Source of the DNA: Tetrahymena thermophila SB210
Lineage: Eukaryota; Ciliophora; Oligohymenophorea; Hymenostomatida; Tetrahymenidae
Assembly: GCF_000189635.1 (NCBI RefSeq)
Contig: NW_002476319.1
Location: 124,001 to 188,000, forward strand
Length of the DNA stretch: 64,000 nt
Reading direction: 5' to 3'
A program made the translations under genes and the position numbers. Below the pieces are notes generated by a model that ran no database searches, was not told where the DNA came from, and saw only the letters and a program-made list of their open reading frames with translations. This document shows, one piece after another, positions 52,763 through 64,000 of this stretch. Every line of letters starts with the position of its first letter. Position 1 is the first letter of the stretch.

Positions 52763-53647
52763 TTGTTAAGAACTATTAATGAAAGCTATTTCTTTATATT
52801 TATTTTTTTGCTATTTTTCAATATTTAAAAGCTCAGAAAACTAATGCAATCAATCTTTAATTTGTTGGAGTTGCTGCTAATTTAAGTTTTTTTTTTAATT
52901 TAATTCTAATGTTTAGTGGTTGTTAGATAGAGCTTAATTTATTTAATTTTCGTATAGGAAGAAATTTTAGAAATATTAAATATTGATTGATTGCTGTGAT
53001 TTGTAAGCTATTGTTAGAGTGAGTATACTGAAATATTCTAAACAAAGTATTAACTTTAATGTTTTTTTATATGAAAAACTCTTTTATTTGTATTGGAGAA
53101 AGGGAGTCAGTCAAATAGAGTAAATTACTACTTTTGTGTTTTCTTTTTTTTTGTTTTGGAATTAGTAATTTATATTAATTAATTAGATAAACTTATTATT
53201 AATATTTTCTTAACTTTTTTGTTTATCACTCCCAGATTATCTATTTATATTTTTCTCTATCTATCTGTCTCTTCTATTTATTTATTAATTAATAAAAAAT
53301 ATCATTGTATTTCTTATTTTACGGTATCTACAATTAAAAATCTTTGAAGATTATTTTTCTTGTTTTTTTTTTTTTTTTTTCAAAAATGCTATTTTTATTT
53401 AAAATCTCGCGTCTGCCTAATCTCAAACAGTATATTGTTCAGTAAATAGTTAGATACAAACACAAATTACTCAATCTGTTAGTAAAATTTTTATTTCAAT
53501 GAAAATTAATTTGCTCTCAAAATAAATTCTGCATATATCTTTAACTTATATTTCAATTCAAAAAAATCAAATATTCTCAAAAGACAATCGGAAAAATTTA
53601 ATAAATTTATTAGTTGCTAAAGATTTTGATTGATTGATTGATCTTGA
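52763..53647. other. A+T-rich spacer upstream of PP2C gene with T18 run
   Basis: Contains the PP2C promoter side, a homopolymer of 18 T at 53363-53380 and a short CTATCTATCTGTCT microsatellite near 53253. Nothing else is recognisable. Confidence 0.5.
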
Positions 53648-54930
53648 AGAAAAGTTTATTTTTCATAATCTGAATAATATTTATTTGATGCAATTCCACA
53701 AGTTGGTGAGCTTAATTTGGGTTAAATCTGATTAACTCCTTATGCAGGTTCTACTAATGAAAATTTATAAATCATCAGAAAAACATATTACTGCCAATTT
53801 TATATTTGGTTTCTTTTTATGATTAGTTTTTCAAAGAATTTATCAATCTTAGTTTCTAGAAGAAGAGGAAAATATAGATTTTTGATAGCTTATTATAAAA
53901 TAAAGTATCTTCTGAATATGTTTTTGTAATGCAATTACTTACTCATATACTTATTAAGAGAGCTAAGTTGCTTGATATCTATGGTAAAAATAAATTTTAT
54001 TAAATGACCCTAACGTTCATAGATACCAGAAATTTGAAGAGAATTATCAGATTAAGGAGCAAAAGAATTTCTCAATTAATTTTCAAAATACAATAGCTTG
54101 TTACCATGAAATTAATTAAATTAATAATAATTACAATTAATGGTTGATATTTTTGATAATTTAATTTATTATCAAAGAATTTCGTCTTTTAATGTAGTGC
54201 ATTATAAATTATAAGTCCTAATTTCTTTTTGATTAAAGTAAGATATTTAACAAAAGTAATACTTCTTTTTATTGATATAAATGAATGATATATTTTTAAG
54301 AGTTCTTTTTTAAACGCACTCATTCTTGCAGCCTGCTTAAAATAAAACTGATCAATTTGATTCAAAAAAGCACCATTTAAATAAAAAATAAATTCAAAAA
54401 GTTACATATTCACAAAATATTTACTATAAATTTCATTTTTAAGAATTAATTATATTTTTCATTAATAAATTTAAGAATTTATCAAAGAATTGAGTAATGA
54501 ATAGTAAAAATATCTTTGCAATTATAAATGTAAATTTAAATTTAGATGTTGCTGAAAACTCTCTGATCGATCAAAAATATTAGGAAAAGAAAAATTATGC
54601 TACAAAACTAAATAAATTTTGATATGTAAGATACATTTTTAATATAAATTTGAACAAAAATTAAATATTTTTGATAGCTGTAAGCTCATCATGCGTTAGG
54701 AGGAAAAAATTTGATTGATTAAATTATTTACAGAAACTATAGTCTGAAATGAATTAATTATGCTTTAAGTTATGGTAACTATATTCTTTCTGATAGATAT
54801 TTAACCAATAATAATTTATTATTAAGATAGTCTTTGATTAATGTAAATTTTGTTGAATTATGGTGTATATTGAAGTATTTTAATCGAACGCATTTTTATA
54901 ATATAAATTACGCCTATCTCTCTCTCTCCA
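53648..54930 (+). pseudogene. Decayed gene, coding fragments in several frames
   Basis: Protein-like fragments occur in order on the plus strand but in changing frames and interrupted by TGA. They include FDAIPQVGELNLGQI, then TGA (53729-53731), then LTPYAGSTNENLQ; VSSEYVFVMQLLTHILIKRA and LLDIYGKNKFYQ (about 53910-54000); after a shift NDPNVHRYQKFEENYQIKE (about 54003-54060); after another shift VDIFDNLIYYQRISSFNVV (about 54145); and HHALGGKNLIDQIIYRNYSL, TGA (54750-54752), then LSYGNYILSDRYL. Shifts sit at A or T runs. Composition is richer in Gly, His, Pro and Glu than the flanks. No intron arrangement I tried restores one frame. I cannot name the family. Confidence 0.5.
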
Positions 54931-55194
54931 TCCATATATTTACTATTTACTATTTGTACTATTTCTTAAATTAATATTTGTTAGAAATAAAAGAAGTAAT
55001 TTTTTAATTTAATAATATAAATATTTTGTGGTTTTTATTATTTTCTCTGTTTGTTTCTATCTATCTATTTATCTATTAAACAATTTGATAGATTGTTAGT
55101 TAGTTAGTTAGATTGATAGACAGATAAGCATAAATTTAAAAAATACATGTAAATTTATTAAATCTAGCTATTTCTATGAATTTGTTTATTACTC

Positions 55195-58100
55195 TCATTT
55201 TTTGTTAAAGTTTTTGAAAAATTAACTATTTTTATTTTAGCCTTTTTCATTGGTGTTGATCTTTATTAATCCTGTGTTTCCACTTTAATTAATAATATTA
55301 GCATTATTTAAATTCTAATCATTTTCTGTATCATTAAATTCTTGCTCATTTCGGTAGTATTACTCATTTTCTTAAGTATAGTTTTACATTTAATTATCAT
55401 CTTATTTCCTATTTGTTTATTTCATATAGTCTGATTTTGCATTTGAGAAGTAATATGGCGGTTTTTATGAAGATTATGTCGTTTCGTTAGTAGTTGATTA
55501 AGGTACTAGTTTTAAGGATGAAGGTGGAAACAAATTTGACTTTATGTTTGTTTTAATAAACAAATCATTTTCTTTATTATTTGAAAAGTCACCGCTCTAA
55601 GAATTTACAATTTTCTTTTTCCTTTATGCAGATGCAGAATTAAATAAACCTTGAGCTGAGTACTTCTTTTAAAGTTAAATAATATTTTATTAATCAACCA
55701 TGCACTTCTTTTCCCATAATTATCCTTGTAGATTTAGTCCTTCCATTTTTAACTCTAAGTCTTGATATAACTGACTTTATTGAATCAGGAGCTCCTCTTT
55801 CATTTTAATTGAACCTTCTCTTTGGAAGAGATTCTCTTCTTTTTCTTTTAATTTTTTTTCCCAACCCTCTTTGTACTCAAGTAAATTTTACTGCTTTTAA
55901 GATAATTATGATGCTACTTCATCTAACTTCTTTTTTTCTGATGAAATAACTGCTTCTTATTCTTTTAACTTTTGCTTTAGCTCTTCAATTCCTGTTCTTT
56001 CAACATCTAAATGCAATTACATCCTGTAAACATCTTCCTCTCTTTTCTTCAGCTATTTTTCTTTATTAGAATTTTATTCCCTAATTGCTATACAATTTTA
56101 ATTTAAATTTTCAACATCTGCTTCTTTTTGTTGAAGTTTGCGTCTCTCCTTATCAACAAATACAGAAAGATCATTTAGCTATTTAAATCTAATTTCTATT
56201 TAATCAGTTTATTATCTAATCATAATCATTTAGGTTTCAATTTAAGATTCTGTTTACTGGAGTTGCAGTTAAACTAATTACAATTTATCACTTTTTTCTT
56301 TGAGCTGTACTTCTTTTTCTTTCATATGAGCCTCGACTTGCTCAAGCTCTGCTTTTGATACTGCTATTTTTTCATTCAAATTAGACAATTCTTTTTTCAA
56401 GTTTTTTGTCTCCTCCAACTCCTTTTTTTTTTCTTCCTTAACTTTTTCAAGTATTTTTTCCTCTTCATTTAAATCTATTTTTATTTAATGAGCATTCTCT
56501 CTGAGTATTTCAAAATTGTCAGTATATTTACGAATGTATTCTTTTTTTTCTGATATATTTCTATCAAGGTCAATAATTTACTCCTTCTTTTCTTTAATTG
56601 CTTTCTCTTTTAAAAACATTTCATGCTCAATAAATTCTAGTTACTTTTACTTCTCCATTATTTTTTAATCTAAAAACTATTCATTTATAGCCAAGTTTGT
56701 GGTATTCAATAAATTAAGATTGTTGCTTAGTGTTGTATTCAAAATATTTTAGTTGTTATTTAGAGTTTAATTTAACATATTATGGTTATTGTATTGAGTT
56801 TAATTCAACATACAATTTGTATTATTTAAAGAAAGTGTATTATTTAAAATATCATTTGCTGTTTTGCCACTATTTTAATATGAATTCTATGTATTTATCC
56901 TGTAATTAAATTAACCTGCATTATTAGGAGTTTGTACTTGTCCGTAAGGAGAAATACTTTTAGTTTTAGTACTATTGCTATTTTTATTGGAAATAGAATA
57001 GCTTAAATTTTCTAATACTAAATTACGATTTTAAATTTTTTAATTAATGTTTGTTTAAGTAATATTGCATTAGCAATTAACTGCCTAGTTTATTAATGGC
57101 TAATCAGATTAATCAGAATTTTCAGAGTTTTATTAATTATTAAAGTCCTCGTTCTCATAATTGCAAGTGTTTTCTTAAGTAAAATTATTACCATTTACTG
57201 TAGTATAATTCAAAAAATCACAATTTGCATATGAATTGTTGTTAGTTGAGTAAATGTTTTTGGGATTTAAATCTTCAGTAAATTAGTTTGATGTTTTTGA
57301 TCTATTTCTTCTATGAAGATTTTCCTCACTAGATAAATCTCTACTTTTAATATTTAACCTCTACTGGTTTTACTAGGATTATTTTATGAGCAACTAATCA
57401 GAAGATATTCCATTCTAACTAAATAGCGAAGTGCTTTGGTTATTTGTAAAATTTGTAGTTGCATCACTAGAATTCCTAGCAAATGTATTGTTTCTGTTAG
57501 CTATATTAAAAATAGATTCATTTTAACCTGTTTATGATGTGATTCTTCCATCAATCGAAGAAGATGATGTTATAACATTCTAGCCATTTAAATTGTTAGC
57601 TATATAAGCACTAGCTATAGGAATTGATTATCCTTACTATAATCTGCCTCCAACAAAGTCGTTTACACTTCTATCTTACTGTTGATTCACTAATTACAAA
57701 TTTAGCTTATTGTCTAACTCTTCTATTTTTTTTTTAAAGTTTTCTTGAAGCTCTAATATTGCGTTTTCTTTCTCAATAAGCCTTTATTCCCTTTTTTTAA
57801 CTTTTTATTCAACTATATTGTCTATTGTTTTAAGTTGAATAGTTATTTGACTATCCTTTTCTAGTTTTAGAGGAGAAGATTTCCTGTTTTTATCTTGCCT
57901 TCCATGCTCGTTTGAAGAAAAATTCATCTTTTTAGAATTATTAAAACTATTATTATTGATGCTAGTTGCTATTTATTTTTTATTATTATCCCTATTATAA
58001 GTGTTTGACCTATTTTTTGTTGACTAAACTTACAATGATCTCCTCACATCGTTACTTTATTTTTTTAAATTATTTTTTGTATGATTAATTTCAGTTTCTT

Positions 58101-58441
58101 TATCAAATAAATGTCTTTTTTAGTTAATATCTTGATATTCATTTTAGTTACTCTACTAATTTTCATAGCTTGCATTTAAAAAAAATTAATTTTGCTTTTA
58201 TTGTTCATAAGAATGATTCAAGTGACTTAAATTAAATGGCGAAGAACATCCTTTTTTTAAAGTTGAGATTTAAACTAGAAAAATTTTTATAAATGTGCTG
58301 TATTTATTTACTTTAGCAGGTGGTGCTTGGTTGCAAAGTACCTAATTACTCACTTAAAATAGCATTTTAAAATACCTACAAAGAAGGCTCTTCTTAATAA
58401 TTAGTACTAAGAGATGGATTTGCTTTTCTTTTATTCTTCAT
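55195..58441 (-). CDS. Large coiled-coil protein with Asn-rich repeats
   Basis: Two exons (58441-58342, 58274-55195), joined in phase 1, give 1,059 residues; TGA at 55197-55195. A short coiled coil lies near residues 174-228 (KKREQRLIEKENAILELQ). Residues about 500-560 form a repeat built on LNxT and NNxN (for example MLNQTLNNNQNILNTTL). A long, strongly charged coiled coil covers about 560-895 (ELEQVEAHMKEKEVQLKEK, KEKEENLFQREGSIKMKEE). The ends are Asn/Gln/Ser-rich. No enzyme domain is seen. Such proteins are often structural or cytoskeletal, as inference. The spacer 54931-55194 on its 3' side has TCTA/GATA microsatellites (55055-55128) that could pair with each other. Confidence 0.88.
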
Positions 58442-60048
58442 TTGATTTTATTTGTCGTAGTGTATTTTAAATATAAAGTTTTTGAAATTAAATTTTTATG
58501 ATTTTAGATACAAATAAATAAAGAAAAAAAAAATTATCTATTGATGACCTTTAAATTTGAAAATAAAGTTGTTATTAATATTCAAAAAATAAAAAATAAT
58601 AATTACAAAATATAAAATAGAATTAGAATAAATATTTATATTTTCATCAAAGCATAATTTTTCTAGAGTTTTTTAGAGTTTAATTAGAGATAATATGCTA
58701 TTTTTTCCAAAAATTAATTGTCGATTAATGAGTGTGTGGATAAACATGACTTTTAAATATTTAATTCTATTATTGTAAATACAATTTACAAGGTAATCAA
58801 TAAACAGTAAGACTAAATTGAAATCATATACGAAAAGCTAAGTTATTAAAAAAAATTAGTTAAAATATTTAATAATATTTTAGGATATCTCTTACTTTTT
58901 TATTAAATGAAATTATATCAAAATTAATATAAAAAATTTTGTAAATCTAATACTATTTTATTACTTTAATTTATGATTTTAATATTAAAAATAATTTAAA
59001 TATTTTCAGAACTATTAAATAAACAATTTTATAATTGATTTACTTATTTATCAATTAAAAATATAAAGCAAAATTTTATTAAATTAATTTATATAACATA
59101 TTAATTTTATTACTAATCAAACTTCAAAAAATTTATCAATCTTAGGATTAGTATGATTTTTAAATATTTTGCTCAATTATATTAAAAATAATTAACAAGG
59201 AAATGATTTAATAAATTGTAAGAGTAAATTGGTATCAATTTAAAGAAAAAGTATGCTGCTAAATTTAAATAGTTAAAAATATATAAATATATTTTTTGAA
59301 ATCCTTAACTTCTCTTTTAAATAACTTTAAATAAAAATTAATAATTCTAAATCTATTTTAACTCTTTACTTTCTGATTTTAATTTTAAAATAAATTAAAT
59401 AAATTCATAACTATTAGATAAAAAGTTTTATAGGTTATTTACTTATTTAAACAATATAAAGCATAGTTTTTTTAAATTAATTTATATGATATATTTATTA
59501 AATATCTAACTTGAAACTTCTTGCCGAAACAGAAAGTTTAAAAAATTAAATTTATATTTCATAAAAATCATTTTTTAAATAAAATATCTTGAAAAATAAA
59601 ATTTAAAAAAAAATAATTTTGCTTTTAGTTAATAATTTTATCATTTACTTTTGACATAAAAAAAACAAATTTTAAAGTCAAGATTAAAAACTTTCAAAAA
59701 ATAATTAAAAAAAAATTATGGATTCAGTAAAAATAAATAACTAAGTAAATTAATATAATTGGCTTAAATGAAAGAGTTTACATAATTTTTAAAACTTTAA
59801 TTTTCGTGAGTGAATTATTCATACTATAAAAATAAGACATTATTTAACACGCAAAATAAATAACATTTGGAAAAGAGCAGTAGAATTAAATACATCAATT
59901 ACATAAATTAATTAGAAATTTTAGTTAATTTTCAAGACAAGAAAAAATTTGATTGATTAATTTACTATTTTTTTGTAAACAAGAATAAATTAATTGCATA
60001 TTGAGAAGAAACTGAATTGGCCAATAATAAGAAGAGAGTTGTTTATCC
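58442..60048. other. Long A+T-rich divergent spacer containing a tandem duplication
   Basis: Head-to-head spacer holding the promoters of the coiled-coil and six-pass genes, plus the tandem repeat listed next. No coding frame is supported. Confidence 0.55.
58747..59496. repeat. Diverged tandem duplication, units about 407 bp apart
   Basis: Unit A (58747-59102) and unit B (about 59150-59496) align over their length. Shared landmarks are TTTTTAAATATTT, ACAAGG, GTAAGA(C/G)TAAATTG, TATAAATATATTTT-like A/T core, TAATTTTAAAATAA-type block, GATTTACTTATTT / GTTATTTACTTATTT and TATAAAGCA followed by AAATTAATTTATAT. Substitutions and small indels separate them. Confidence 0.7.
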
Positions 60049-63000
60049 ATGAAAAAGCTTTTTAGTAGATGTAAAAGGAGGGTGTTAACTCCGATAATGT
60101 CATAGAAATATACTAATTTAGAAGCAAAAAGGATAGTTCTTTTGTATAGAAGAATTCTCCCAATATTAATGCTTATGACTACTGCTATTGGAATTTCAGA
60201 TTTTATAAAAACTCCTCAAGGAAAACAGCTTTATACAGCAATTGTTTTCATTATAATTTTTGGCATATAAGTTTTCCATTATTTACTGATTAGATTAAAG
60301 CCCGATTACTTTAATATTTGGTAGTATTTCTCTCTATTGTCATAGCATTTAATTATTATCATTTACATCTTTGATTCTTTTGAAACTACATAATATAGTA
60401 CTTACAATCTTTTCTTTTAGGGATACTCAATTGGTATCATATTTTATTTATTTCTTACAGGGACCAACTTGTTTTTTAAATTGTTTTTATTGATTAGTTC
60501 ATTTGTGCAAATAATATTGCTCAATATCTATGAACAAAATTATTTAAAGTTGCCTATGATTGTTATTCTTACTTTGACATTTTTAATAGCCTTTACTAAA
60601 ATTGTTTAGGAAGAAAGGCGTAAAGAAAAATTATTTCTTACAAGCCAAACAAATTAAATATGGCAAAAAGTAATTAAATATTTTTTACCTATAAATATAA
60701 TTATGATTGAGTATGACAGCAATAATTAGCGTATTGTATTAAATTCTTCAAATGAGTTCACTTAGTAAAATCTTAAAATTTACAATGACGATGACTTATA
60801 AATATTCTTAGATGAAGCATGTGTTTAATAATCTTAAAATTGTTAGAGTGACACAAAGTTTACTAACACAGAATAAGCAAATGAAAAAGATTCACCTACA
60901 AAATATGATAAGCGATCTAAAGGCTAAAGAGGTAGCAAAGTTGACAATGATTAACAAGGAACCTCATCACCTCTCAAATAAAGATTGTAGAAATTCAGGA
61001 GAACCAGTTTACTGTAAATGAATAAAGTTAATAATGCTCTGCATAGAGCCTAAAGGTCGCACACTTATCTTTCAAACAAAAGTGCAAATAATGGTAGAAA
61101 TTTTGCAAATAGAGATAAGAAAAATTTGAAGCATTATTTAAAAGAATTCATGATTAAAGCAACTTAAGATAAAAATTTAAGCAAGAAAGTTTATGAGCTA
61201 AAAATAGAATATGAATAAGAAAATGATGTTAAGCTATTTTAGCTTAAATTAATGCCTTTTTTTTTTGATTAAAACTATGCAATAATAACTGTTGATAATT
61301 TATCTAACGAGGAGAGACTTAAGAGCAAAGATGACTTGTTGAAAGTATCTTATCACTTAAATAATCACTGCAGAATTAGAGTTTTAAATAATATAGAACA
61401 AATCATTCGTAACTTTATTTAATTTTAGAAGGAAGCTATATAAAATATTGAAAATAATGACAGTGAAAGCATTAAATCAATATTTTCAATATTACAATCT
61501 TCCACATTTTAGATGTGCTAAAGGACAATTAATGAGGTAAAAAATGTTCAAAATTTGTCGTATTCTAAAAAAAAAATTCCAATAAATTCTTAGCGATTTT
61601 CAATAGTTGAGTAGATAAGAACTATATTAAAGAGATTTTCTTATTAACTCCACAAAAATAACTAAAAGTTTAGGTTGCACATTGATACAACTCAGTACGA
61701 GTATTAGAAAAAAACAGACAACTAAGAGAATTAAAGCTAAGCAAATAAAATATAGGAAAAAAATATAAATTTAAACAACTTTAGTAATAATTTAAGCTCA
61801 AATAATAATCAAATAAATAGCTAAAATATTTAAAACAATTGCTACAGTCATTACAATTAAATATAACTAAATTAATAAAATAATTTAAATTTAAGTAATA
61901 ATCACTTAATAACTATGAATAATACAAACATAAATAATCTTTCTCATCTAAACAATTTTGATGAATCGCTTTAAGCTTTTTCGAGTAAGTATGCTAGTCA
62001 ATCGCATTTAGGAGCGCATTCTTAGATTTCTCAGATTGATCTTTAAAAACTTTCTCCAAAAAATGGAGGAAGATCAAGCTACTATTTAAACAGCTAAATT
62101 AATTAGTATAAATCACCTCTTTCATTAATTTAAATATAGCAGCAACAATCATAGCATCAGCAATTTTAATAATTTAGCTAAAGTATTTTAAATTCCAATA
62201 AACTTTCTTAAAATTAAAATTTAGCTTAATACCAATCAAGTGGCATCGAGTCAAATACTGATAATCAATATACAAACCATAATGATTTATAATTTGACAA
62301 TCAAACCAGCACCTTAAATAATTAAAAATAAATAAATGACATGTAAATGCCAAATCCCTCAAATATCGAATTTTAACAATCAACAGCATTTTAATAAATT
62401 AAATTAGGACTTAGGAAAGAAGAAATTATTAATGAAGAAAATGAAAAAAATGAAGAAGCTTCTGTTTAAAATTCAATTAATCAGTCCTAAAAATATACAG
62501 CTAACTTAGATAATCTAAATTATCTAAACATCACTGGAAGCACTCCCAATAAAATAAAAAGGAACAAGTCTGTATAATCTAATGATTTTTCTCCATACAA
62601 TTTAAGCAATTCATAGTAAAAAGTTAATATTAAATAAATTGAAAGTTATCTCGGTTCTGAAGCAAATCCAAACAACTCTTATTAGATGTCTTAATCTGTT
62701 GATTATTTACATTTAGATGAGCATTTTAGCAGCAACAATTAATATTCTAATTAGAAACCTTATTAAAATAGTTTTTTCAATTAATAATAAAAGTTTATCA
62801 ATTGTGTAGAGTAATATAGCTTATCTGACAAAATTAAAATGCAATCTTTTTTAAATCTTCAGAATAACATTAGCCCTCCTAATAGCTTACTTCAATAGAT
62901 AATGCAATCTCCACTAAGCTCGTTAATACATAATTACTCTACCGATCATGTGTTAGATGATTTAGATCTTTAGATTTTAAAAAACTCTAAAAAATAGATA

Positions 63001-64000
63001 ATTCCAAAAATAAATCTAGATGATTCTTCTTAAGAGGCAATTCCAGCTATTGAAATTAATCATGAAAATCTCGAAAACTCTTTAGCCAAAAAACTAAAAA
63101 ATAAAATGAATCCATTGATTGTAAGTTTTCCAAAATGTAGTCTCGAATCTAGAAATCTATAAGAAATTTCTGATCTAAGCGAATCATGTTAATATGAAAT
63201 TTCTCCTTAAAAACTGCATTCTTTAGATTAAAAATTTGAATTTGGTGAAAACAGTCTTTAGAAAATTAAGAGCAAAAACTTTAATTCAATATTATCTCCA
63301 TTAAAAAAAGAAAAAGATGGGTATTTAAGTAACAATTAATCTCGAAATTCTCTTTAATAAGTTTAATTAAGTAATCAAATGATAAATGATATAAACTAGA
63401 AAGAGATTTCTTTGTCCTCAATTGATTAACAATCTTAGAGCTAACTTTCTAAGGAATCATCAAGTTCCTCTCAATCTTAATCTCAAAGTAAATCTATAGA
63501 AAATTCTACTATCAATAATAGTCTAACCTCTTCTTAAGAATCAAAGAGAACAACCAACAAGAAAAAAAATGAAGATAAAAGCAATAAATCAAATAAAAAA
63601 AAGAAAAAAATTAATAAGAAAGAAAAAAACCGTGATAAGAAAGCTGAAAAGAGCTTAAATGACCATATAAAGGAAAAAGATTTTACAAATAAGCATCATG
63701 GCATGCGTAAAAGTGCAACAAGTATAAGTAACGACTTGCATAAAGACTAATGGGATAGTAATTTAAAAGATGATATTATTATCCTGTAAGATGTAGGTAG
63801 AGTCAATAATATTCTTTATAATTTTATTGAAAATTCAATAATACATAGTAAATAAAACTCCGAAATATTCATGAAAATAATTGAAAATACTCCTCCCCTA
63901 GAAGGCGAGCTATATTCCTCGTATTTTACTATAGAAATTACAAACATTTGTCTCTAAGATATCGAAGATGTAAAACACAAAATAGAATCCTCATTATAGT
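60049..64000 (+). CDS. Six-pass membrane protein with very long Asn/Gln/Ser-rich tail, 3' end outside window
   Basis: One frame without TGA runs from ATG 60049 to the window end, over 1,317 residues and incomplete. Residues about 30-205 hold six hydrophobic segments, including IVLLYRRILPILMLMTTAIG, LYTAIVFIIIFGIQVFHYL, LIIIIYIFDSF and LPMIVILTLTFLIAFTKIV. Then comes IWQKVIKYFLPINIIMIEYD, which resembles the linker after the membrane part of ciliate putative sensor proteins. Residues about 230-1165 are low-complexity with Asn, Gln and Ser. A Lys-rich patch lies at about 63555-63660. The final visible part regains normal composition (NNILYNFIENSI, EGELYSSYFTIEITNICLQD) and may begin a folded domain such as a PAS or histidine-kinase region. 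That last idea is weak inference; the end of the gene is needed. Confidence 0.82.

Noticed and set aside
52855-53010. Open frame upstream of the PP2C start, in register but separated by TGA 52852-52850, suggesting a longer N-terminus or a nonsense mutation
   Set aside because: With one stop codon in A/T-rich DNA, open runs of 50 codons are common by chance. It has no ATG and is Gln/Asn-rich like any A/T-rich sequence.
54497-54622. A 41-residue plus-strand ORF starting MNSKNIFAIINV
   Set aside because: Too short and unsupported alone; it lies inside the decayed-gene region and may be one of its fragments.
1-64000. Telomere repeats (CCCCAA), chromosome-breakage sequence, CRISPR array, insertion sequence or viral gene
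   Set aside because: None was found on reading both strands. AACCAACTT at about 14427 only partly resembles the breakage consensus.

Overview
The window is nuclear DNA of an oligohymenophorean ciliate, most like Tetrahymena. Every convincing protein reads through many TAA and TAG codons at positions where glutamine fits, and every gene whose 3' end lies in the window ends at TGA. The DNA is extremely A+T-rich. Introns are A+T-rich, start with GT, end with AG and are mostly 50-100 bp, which rules out the tiny introns of Paramecium. No telomere repeat, chromosome-breakage site, tRNA, rRNA, transposon or CRISPR array was recognised. Because standard-code ORF finding breaks these genes, I retranslated by hand with only TGA as stop and joined exons by splice sites and reading phase.

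Layout from left to right. 1-2741 (+): 3' part of a SecA-type helicase protein. 3413-13328 (-): a giant surface protein with Cys-rich repeats, a parallel beta-helix region and a C-terminal membrane domain. 14705-15241 (-): a MAPEG/microsomal glutathione transferase. 16282-19134 (-): a protein with a Cys-pair motif and a long polar tail. 20274-21947 (-): a zinc/coiled-coil/WD40 protein, divergent from a tubulin glycylase-type TTLL at 22952-25833 (+). 26884-27870 (-): UTP11, a small-subunit processome protein. 29239-30780 (+): an unknown polytopic membrane protein. 31698-32333 (+): a Rab-like protein lacking all nucleotide-binding motifs. 33264-35189 (+): an FLVCR-type transporter. 36661-37564 (+): Rab1. 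39626-41616 (-): a probable mitochondrial membrane protein with optimised codons. 42364-46480 (-): a Na+/H+ exchanger with a cyclic-nucleotide-binding-like domain. 47179-48360 (+): a histidine phosphatase. 49893-52762 (-): a PP2C phosphatase. 53648-54930 (+): remains of a decayed gene. 55195-58441 (-): a coiled-coil protein. 60049-end (+): a six-pass membrane protein with a very long polar tail, cut by the window.

The genes do not form an operon or pathway. They are independent housekeeping, cilium-related (TTLL, the exchanger), trafficking and surface genes separated by long A+T-rich spacers. Two spacers hold diverged tandem duplications of about 360 and 410 bp. The most interesting items are the intact-looking pseudo-GTPase, the nuclear SecA-like helicase, the decayed gene and the probably ciliate-specific mitochondrial protein.
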